A DNA stretch of 49,659 bases from positions 1 to 49,659 of the forward strand of contig JADNRY010000428.1 of the NCBI GenBank assembly GCA_015501585.1. The letters run 5' to 3'. Below the pieces are notes generated by a model, which saw only the letters and a program-made list of their open reading frames with translations, searched no databases and was not told the origin of the DNA. Shown in pieces: positions 1-6,443 of the stretch; within the stretch, counting starts at the first letter, position 1, and every line of letters begins with the position of its first letter. This DNA comes from Rhodocollybia butyracea. Lineage: Eukaryota > Basidiomycota > Agaricomycetes > Agaricales > Omphalotaceae. A program made the position numbers and the translations under genes.

Positions 1-99
1 CCGTCTCCTTCTCCCATGGCACCCCCGACAGCAATTTCTCCAATGGATTACCTGATTTCGTCGACCGAAGGACTTAACACGGTACTCGTAATACAGTAG
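1..99 (+). CDS. C-terminal tail of another copy of the small secreted-protein family (partial, 5' end outside window)
   Basis: An open frame runs from base 1 to a TAG at 97-99 and encodes about 32 residues that are Ser/Pro-rich and end in an acidic/hydrophobic stretch, as the tails of copies A2 and C do. The non-coding sequence after it, including the stretch around 188-240 (attagcgcctagtc, then ccaattctcatcattgcgt), resembles the sequence after copy A2 at 4290-4325. I infer that the window opens at the end of a further family copy. The peptide is too short to prove this alone; the shared downstream sequence is the stronger evidence. Confidence 0.4.
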   Translation, partial: PSPSPMAPPTAISPMDYLISSTEGLNTVLVIQ

Positions 100-1687
100 T
101 CCAACTTTCTCTAGATCTTCATAGCTCTTCTTAACACGGATGGTTAAACTGGCATGTTTGCGCAACAAAGCATAAAATAGTGCTGTCAATTAGCGCCTAG
201 TCGATTGATCCGTTAACCCGTCCAATTCTCATCATTGCGTGGCTTCTCCAATGGTTCTGAATAGCTTGACTTTGTAGCTCGTTTTTTGCGCGAACTGCAT
301 AGAGACTATTCCTCGACATTAATTGCAGACGACACAGCCCCGCTGAGACTTTCTCAGCCTTTCTAACTCATTCTTTGACCATACTACACGAACCCACATC
401 TTCCTGGAAGTGAACACCGCAAAAAGCTCGCGTTACAAAGAAAAGCGCAGAAACCACGCCTTCAAGTAACGATGACCATCGGAAAGGGAGATGAGACTTG
501 CCAGTGTCCCATAGAAGCAGATATGGATATCTTTCAGATGTAGAATTCATTATCGATGATCGACGAAGTCTTCGACGGCCTCACACTCTTTGCAGATCTT
601 TGCAGAGCTCATGCCAGTCTTAGTATCTCATGCGATTGGATTAAAGCAAACAAGGAAGCAAAAGAGTGCTAGCTTTCGGTGACACGAGCTGCCGACACCC
701 ACTTTTACAGCCCCAGAACATGATGCATTGATGCCCAACTCCAGCACTCTCCAGCACCGCACGGAAATGCCAATTCGTCTAGTCTTCCCAGACTCGTCTT
801 TTGAACCAGCACGCCATAAACTCACTCGCATTCCTTTACCCACCAACCGCTGAAAAGATTACCAGCAAAATCCACCTCTACAGGCAGTACAAGTACCCGG
901 CCTAACGACGAAGACTTGTCGTTGACATAGAGGGTGTCGCAAAGAAGCTGAAGGTGAAGGACGAATATCTTGCATGCTTCGAGACTCCCAACCCACCAGT
1001 GAATGTAGTCAAGATTACCATTGGAGACGGTTCTATCGGAACCGGTACAGAATTTCAAGGACTCCAGTAGTAAGAGTGTTTCAAAGTCGATTCGAACTAG
1101 ATCAGATGTTCGGGTCAGGTCACAGTCCTGTAAACATATCCCCAGCTATTCAACTATGACCAAGTTGTGTTCAAGAACACTAGGTTATCATTGTTAGACG
1201 AACTGAGGCTTGTGCGGGACCCATCTGTGCGGCTACGACGACAGCATCGCCTACCTCAAAATGGAACGATTTCGCAGATTTGTTTCCGGCATGGCCGATA
1301 ACGAATGCAAGCGCGTCGAACAGTCTACTAAGATTCGAAAACTGTACTTTTTGATCTCGTTTGTTTCCTTGCTTCGGACATCCGGCCACAGGTGAAACTG
1401 TTAAGTCGGTTCAGGCAAAGCGAAGAAAGACACCAACCTTGGGTTCAGAGCAAACGGAATTTGACTAGACAGGCTAGTGGATTGATTGATCCATGGATAA
1501 GCAAACGTATAAGTTACATGACGATTTACAGCTCCAGTGCGGCCATGCCAAGTTGTAGTCTTCCCAGACGTATTTTTTTTGCGTGGTTCTGACCCGATAT
1601 TATATGCATATGATATGGCTCATGGGCCACTGAGTCCAGCACAATCTGTCTCATTCTGGCCTGAGGTTAAGTACTCGAGCTGCTTAG
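100..1687. other. Inter-copy spacer with degenerate duplicated sequence; no convincing gene
   Basis: No long conserved frame is visible. Blocks at about 380-620 are recognisably related to 9655-9860 and 12240-12460 (shared words such as gaagtcttcgacggcctca and tagaagcagatatggatatc), and about 1555-1690 is related to 9940-10090 and 12600-12710. These are the 5' parts of the duplicated module. The short open frames here differ between the copies, so I do not call them genes. Confidence 0.5.
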
Positions 1688-1864
1688 ATGTCTTTTACTC
1701 AAACTGAGACAGCTTCTACGGCCGCTACGCGGATACTCACTTCTGGAGCTGTACGCTATGTGACTGTCTTGATGATCCTAGCTCTTTCCTTCTCGGTAGC
1801 GAGCGGTGATCCTACCGATACTCGTGTCGGTTTTTCTACTCTAAACAAGAACGATGGAATGTAA
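1688..1864 (+). CDS. Possible small membrane peptide (58 aa), upstream of secreted-family copy A
   Basis: An ATG frame of 58 codons has a polar, Thr/Ser-rich start, one hydrophobic stretch at about residues 25-42 (VTVLMILALSFSVASG) and a polar tail. The equivalent stretch of the module before copy C (12736-12840) is also open and aligns in the same reading frame around the hydrophobic segment (ILTS..AV..YV..L.ILA). The equivalent stretch before copy B (about 10110-10150) is interrupted. Frame conservation between two diverged copies hints at coding function, but the 5' ends do not agree and there is no known family. It could equally be a relic of an exon. Confidence 0.25.
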   Translation: MSFTQTETASTAATRILTSGAVRYVTVLMILALSFSVASGDPTDTRVGFSTLNKNDGM

Positions 1865-2587
1865 TTTGTGTTTCAGAGGTTAATCCTGGTTTATCATGCG
1901 GTTTTTTTTCGACTTGTCGCATCCCCCATGGGCAGTGAATTATCAGTGATGAGCTTTGCTCCGCAAGGCTCTGCAATTGATGGCTACTTGAAATTCAAGA
2001 TCGGTATCGTTTTCAGCTGATCGGCAAGAGAGGGTCGGCAAGGGAGGGTTTCAAGGTGGTGGACCGTGGTGGTGTAATCGACGTGGTCCTGCTTGGAAAT
2101 AGTCTGGGTCCTGGGCTGTCCTGGGTCCCAGCTACATGTATAGCGCGGGTTACATGCCTGAGGTGTGTTATCTCAACGACGATGTGACTCGATGTGACCA
2201 CTTCGTACTGTTGCACCAAAGCCGATCGACACGAATAAAGTTTAAACAGCGCAACTACTTAAAGGCAACATTGCACCAAATTCACAATCAAAAATATGAG
2301 CGAAAAGTGCTCGTACATATTTATTATTCAAGTCGCTCACCGACAGCCGAAATTCCTCCTCTTCTCTTTCTTTTTTTTCAACTTGAAAAAAACTTGAAAA
2401 GTCCAGACCGCGACTGCTCCTAGTGGGACAACTTCGGTACCACCATCACCACCTGAGGTATGTCTTTATGACCAATCATACCTACTAATAGGTGTTTATG
2501 AAAAGCATACAGTAGTTTCTGCTGGTTCAGTTTCTCACTCGAATACAGCTTGCCGGTCAAGCTGCATTCCTTGAAATACTCGATACG
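1865..2587. other. Upstream region of secreted-family copy A
   Basis: This is the non-coding part of the duplicated module. Words shared with the matching regions before copies B, C and D include cagtgaattatcagtgatgag, the ggcaagggaggg block and the pyrimidine-rich run before the CCAAT/TATA pair. No gene seen. Confidence 0.5.
2472..2505 (+). promoter_or_regulatory. CCAAT box and TATA-like box of copy A
   Basis: A CCAAT at 2472-2476 is followed about 20 bases later by gtttatgaaaagcat, the diverged form of the gtttataaaaagcat TATA motif seen in copies C and D. The start codon of copy A lies about 90 bases further on. The pair and its spacing recur before copies B, C and D, which supports a conserved core promoter. 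Confidence 0.45.
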
Positions 2588-3449
2588 ATGCGCGCTGCCC
2601 TTCTCCTCATTATGCTCCTGGCTAGTTCCATGCTAGCTGTGTGTATACCGATGCCACCGGAACGAAGCAACAAAAGATTAAGAGCTGACACAGACACCAA
2701 CGTTCCACCGAAGAAAAAAGCCAAAAATTCAGGATACAAACCTGGGGGTCACAAAACAAGTATGTACAACCACCGGCTCGGATTGAAACCAAGACTAAAT
2801 TTCCAAAGTCCCAGGCGGGCCGGGGGGGTCCAGACCCAAGAACTCAAAACCTCTTGAACGTGTAAGTGTTTACTGGTTAATCACATATACCTCAAACCCA
2901 CATCTTGCCAGACTGTCACCTTCATTAAAGAGAGAGAAAGTGAAATCGATGGCTCGAAAAAGCCTGTATTTCCAAAAGAATACAAAGACAAGGCTCTCGC
3001 TACAGCAATCGATAATGCCATAGGCTCTTTTGTTCCTACATGTTACAACTTCAAAGGTTCATGGGCGCCATCATACTTTCGGTTGGGCAAGTACAAAGTA
3101 AGCATGGTTTATTTCATAGTGACCGAAGACTCGGACAAGGGGCGTACAACTTGGTTTGGGTGGGCAGCAGACGGACGTGAGTACTTGCTCCCGGATCTGG
3201 TTCTTCTCGTGTTCCTCATATTCTATGCTAGCTACATTTCAACGGGATAGAATAAGAGATTCTTATGGGGCGATGTATGCCGCCGTTACCTCCGGCGACC
3301 CGGCCCAGGGAGAGTTTAAAGCCCTTGTGGAACCTCCCTCAGTTAATAATGGCATCGAGAAATGGGAGCGAAAAGCGTGGGGTGACCGTTTGCGTATCTT
3401 TAACATTAAATTTATGAAGATCGGCCCGCCGCCCAGTGGAACCTCTTGA
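2588..3449 (+). CDS. Small secreted protein, unknown family, copy A (exons 2588-~2861, 2912-3176, 3232-3449)
   Basis: Exon 1 encodes a signal peptide (MRAALLLIMLLASSMLAVC) and a basic linker. Exon 2 (2912-3176) encodes the core that recurs in all copies, with motifs QTVTFI, MVYFIVT and FGWAA. Exon 3 (3232-3449) continues it (YAAVTSGDP, EF, W...L.IFN..FM) and ends GPPPSGTS-stop. The exon 2/3 junction keeps phase. The exon 1/2 junction does not: the conserved donor gtaagtg at 2862 leaves phase 1 and an in-frame TGA lies just before it, while exon 2 needs phase 0. So this copy is either damaged in exon 1 or spliced in a way I cannot see. The protein would be exported. I do not recognise the family; there is no known domain and few cysteines. 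Confidence 0.5.
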
Positions 3450-3529
3450 ACGTCCCCAGCTAGTCGGGGTATACGTGTAAGTGTTTACTGGTCAATTGTC
3501 TATACCTCACACCCAAGGCATCTTTCCAG

Positions 3530-4235
3530 ACTGTGCACTTCATCAAAGACAGAAGAGGTACAACCACTGGCTCGGAAACCCGGGATACTGAGTTTCTACC
3601 CAACCATGAATTCACATACCGCGGCCTCACTGATGCGATCAATGTTGCCATGGGCTCTCGGGTTACGACAATCTACAAAGGTGCATTGGCACCATTGGAC
3701 GAGGAGGACATGAATATGGTTTATTTTAAAGTCACTGAAGAGGGGCGCGAGCCATGTTATGGGTGGGCAGCAAAAGGGAGTGAGTATTTGTTCCCAGACC
3801 CGGCTTTTCTTGCGGTCCTCATATACTTTGCTAGCTAAATGGATATGGCACGGCAAGAGAATAAAGAAAGAAGGGGTGAAGATATATGCTACCGTTAGCT
3901 TCAGCGACCTAGCAACAGAGTTCAAACCCCATGTGAAACCTCTAAACTCAGCGGTTGATGATCCCACGAGCAGGATGCGAAAAGTATGGGAAAAAGCTTT
4001 AGGTCTGTTCAACAAGAACTTCAATTCTCCTCCTCCTGGAACTGCTGAAAGACCATCCACCTCTTCCTCCTCCTCCTCCACCTTCTCCGAGAGCGGCGAA
4101 AGACCTGCCTCCCCCGACCGTTCCTTCTGGGAATCATTAGGTGATCTCCCCGAACATGATAAGTCCAACTCCCCCTGGATTTTGGATGCTTTTCCTGACA
4201 CAGACGGTTCACTTGGCACGTTGGAACAAGGATAA
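3530..4235 (+). CDS. Second core domain of the family, A2 (exons 3530-3779 and 3835-4235), no signal exon of its own
   Basis: Exon 3530-3779 repeats the core (QTVHFI, MVYFKVT, YGWAAKG). It joins in phase across a 55-nt intron to 3835-4235 (YATVSFSDL, EF, W...L.LFN..F), followed by a long Ser/Pro/Glu-rich tail ending ...TLEQG-stop. There is no signal-peptide exon between copy A and this domain: only about 80 bases separate the stop of A from the A2 core, including a copy of the gtaagtg...ccag intron that in other copies follows exon 1. A2 therefore looks like a tandem duplication of exons 2-3 placed behind copy A. It may be used as an alternative to A's core from the same signal exon, or be a fragment. 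Both its exons are fully open. Confidence 0.5.
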
Positions 4236-4345
4236 AATGGTGTACTTTGACCATATTTACACTTTGAGATAGCAGACATCAACTTATGGCGATTAGCGCC
4301 TAATCCCAATTCTCATCATCGCGTACTTTCAAAGCCTGTCTTATT

Positions 4346-4350
4346 CTAGC
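4346..4350 (+). repeat. Target-site duplication (ctagc), left side of copia element
   Basis: The five bases ctagc directly before the 5' LTR are repeated directly after the 3' LTR at 9515-9519, as expected for Ty1/copia integration. Confidence 0.9.
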
Positions 4351-4698
4351 TGTTGGATATTCGGTCCGCGGTATATGGCCGCCGATATGTACAGCTCCAA
4401 TACCGAGTAGATATCAGACCCGAGTTCTTATCATTTGTTTTAACTTTTATTTCACTGATACGGATTTCTACTTATACTGTACGTATCGACGTTCCCTTCT
4501 TTTCCTCAGCCTTCATCACTTCTGGCTGAGGTATGTCTATTATACTTATGCTCTATGTCCATTATGCTCATACTGTACCTATAGCTTAGTTGTACATCGT
4601 ACTAACGTGTCTCTTAGGTATGGTAATATGATTTAGCCTTCATCACTTCTGGCTGAGCTTAGTTGTACATCGTACTAACGTGTCTCTTAGTTCCAACA
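4351..4698 (+). repeat. 5' LTR of copia element (348 bp)
   Basis: It begins tgttggat and ends ttccaaca. Inside are two copies of a 22-base word (gccttcatcacttctggctg, 20 bases shown), the first within an 8-bp stem (cctcagcc/ggctgagg), and two copies of a stretch ending in tactaac...cttag. It looks identical to 9167-9514. Confidence 0.95.
4531..4690 (+). other. Intron-like signals inside the LTR
   Basis: A donor-like gtatgt at 4531, a branch-site-like gtactaac ending at 4605 and an acceptor-like cttag ending at 4617 would define an 87-nt intron. A second set follows at once (gtatgg at 4618, tactaac about 4673-4679, cttag ending 4690). The same signals are in the 3' LTR. Whether they are spliced is unknown. 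Confidence 0.35.
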
Positions 4699-4711
4699 GG
4701 TTATGGGCCCC
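4699..4711 (+). promoter_or_regulatory. Primer-binding site complementary to the anticodon arm of initiator Met tRNA
   Basis: The sequence directly after the 5' LTR is ggttatgggcccc. Its first 12 bases are the complement of the eukaryotic initiator tRNA anticodon loop and stem (GGGCCCAUAACC). Drosophila copia has the same ggttatgggccc word and is primed by a half-tRNA cut in the anticodon loop. Most LTR elements instead pair with the tRNA 3' CCA end, so this element probably uses the copia-type internal primer. Confidence 0.7.
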
Positions 4712-4797
4712 GAGTCCGCCTGATACAGCCAGCCTTATAGTGATTACCGGAATCGAATCTTTTATCTTCTCTTCCTGCATAACCCTCGTCTCTATCG

Positions 4798-5772
4798 ATG
4801 TCTACTACCCCTTCCGCTCCTACTACCCAACCTACTCAGACTACTTCGAGTACACAGACCACTATGACCGCGCCGACTATTCCGAGTGATTGGACCATCC
4901 CTAGTGGTGGAAATTCACTCTTCCCTCGTGACACTAAGCTCAAAGGTGAAACGAATTTTTCGTCTTGGTCTGCCGTCTTCCTCGCTGGTGCTCGCACAGT
5001 AGGATGTCAATCTATTTTGTCGGGCACGCTTGTTTGTCCTCCCGATACCGACACTAAGTATCTTATCTGGCAACGGATGGATTCTTATATGATGAACATG
5101 CTTCTCCAGTGTATCTCTGAGAGCATGGTCAGCATGGTAGAAGGTCTTACGAGCGCCGCCGCCTATAAACGACTTTCGGGTACTTATGGTCCTCAGGGTT
5201 CTGGTCTCATCATGACGTTCTTCTCCCGACTCACCCGCCGACTTCCGCTCCAGCATAGCTTTGATTCTTTGTCCGCCCATCTTCAGGGTTTCGAATCTGC
5301 TCTGCAGGATATCCGGAAAGCTGGGTACGTTGTGGAGGAAGGGTTTGCCTCTGCTATTCTTGTCACTACTCTCCCCAATGAGGAAGGTGCGACCGGGTCT
5401 TGGCACACCTGGATCCGCAGTTTCTCTCTCACCTCCAGCACTACTCTTGAGTCGACTGTCCAACAGATTTTAGGTTCTTACCGTTCAGCTCATCCTGACG
5501 AGAACTCTAATTCCGGCATGTCGAACGTAGAAGCCGCCGTCGCTGTGCTCGAACGCTCCTATGCGGCCCGTGGAGATTATTATTGTGTCAACTGCCACAC
5601 TCCCGGTCACACCAAGGATTTTTGCCGTAAGCCCGGTGGTGGGAAACATGCTATGGAGGCTAAGGGAGGTAACAGAAAGGGGAAAAATAAGAAGAAGGGC
5701 AAAGAGAAAGCCCACCATGTGGAGAGTGGGGAGGAGGTGAAACTGAGCAGTCTACCTCATCACATTTCGTAG
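4798..5772 (+). CDS. gag: Gag of copia element
   Basis: The 324-residue product has the layout of the copia-type gag: a Ser/Thr-rich start, a capsid-like region with the F..W motif near residue 43, and a CCHC zinc knuckle (CVNCHTPGHTKDFC, spacing C-x2-C-x4-H-x4-C) near residue 262, followed by a Lys-rich tail. It packages the RNA into virus-like particles. The frame ends at 5770-5772, but the expected continuation lies in the -1 frame. Adding one A to the short A-run at 5740-5742 would rejoin the frames, so the stop is probably an artefact or a recent mutation rather than the true Gag end. Confidence 0.85.
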   Translation: MSTTPSAPTTQPTQTTSSTQTTMTAPTIPSDWTIPSGGNSLFPRDTKLKGETNFSSWSAVFLAGARTVGCQSILSGTLVCPPDTDTKYLIWQRMDSYMMNMLLQCISESMVSMVEGLTSAAAYKRLSGTYGPQGSGLIMTFFSRLTRRLPLQHSFDSLSAHLQGFESALQDIRKAGYVVEEGFASAILVTTLPNEEGATGSWHTWIRSFSLTSSTTLESTVQQILGSYRSAHPDENSNSGMSNVEAAVAVLERSYAARGDYYCVNCHTPGHTKDFCRKPGGGKHAMEAKGGNRKGKNKKKGKEKAHHVESGEEVKLSSLPHHIS

Positions 5773-6443
5773 AATCTTCTTCGGGCGCCAATATTATCGA
5801 TTTCTCTGCTTACCCGGTGACCGAGACTTCTACAAATGTGAATTCCTCCCAGCCTATGTCTGAGTCAGTGTATCCAGCTGGTACTACTGCCGATAGGCCT
5901 CCCATCATTATCGACTCTGGTACTACGTCTCACATTCATTCTGTTCGTGCCGACTTCACGTCTTTCCACCATCCGGCCATTTCTCAGAAGGTTACTGGAT
6001 TTGGTCATGGTACTATGAAGATTGCAGGTCGAGGTATAGCCGTTTTTCTTGCGCATCGTCGCCATTGTCAACTTGTCCGTCTCAATCTGAAGGACACTGC
6101 TTTCGTTCCTAACTCCTCTCCTACCCTCATTTCCGTTTCCCGACTCGACGAAGCTAAGTGTTATACTGTCTTTGGCGCAGGGAAATGTGTAACATTCAGT
6201 AAGGATGATGCTGGTACTTTTATCCAGCGCCTTATTGATGAGGAGGATGTTGTTTTCACTGGAACAAAGGACGATTCTCGACTTTATCACCTTGACTCTG
6301 CTCCCTCCACCTCTGCGTTTACATCTTCCACCTCGGACAAACCTCCGCTTTACTCCAAACTGGTTCAGCTTCATAACGAGCTTGGGCATTTGAACTATCC
6401 CGCTTGTCGTGACTTGTACCGTTCGGGTACGCTTGAGGGATGA
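5743..6443 (+). CDS. pol: Aspartic protease and start of integrase region of copia Pol (frame broken at both ends)
   Basis: This frame begins as the continuation of Gag and contains the aspartic protease active-site motif IIIDSGTTSHI near 5908-5940. It then covers the gag-pre-integrase region with the first zinc-binding histidines (HNELGHLNY, about 6372-6400). It stops at 6441-6443, where the stop overlaps an ATG (atga). Continuation in the next frame (CDACAQGK) shows the protein should run on; one more G in the GGG run before 6440 restores it. No ATG is needed here because the segment belongs to a polyprotein. Confidence 0.8.

Noticed and set aside
3596..4309. 237-codon minus open frame opposite A2
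   Set aside because: It is antisense to the conserved A2 exons and crosses their intron; the plus strand has motif conservation between copies, this frame has none.
5736..5772. Programmed -1 frameshift between copia gag and pol
   Set aside because: No X-XXY-YYZ slippery heptamer or clear downstream structure is visible, and most copia elements use one frame. A homopolymer indel explains it more simply.
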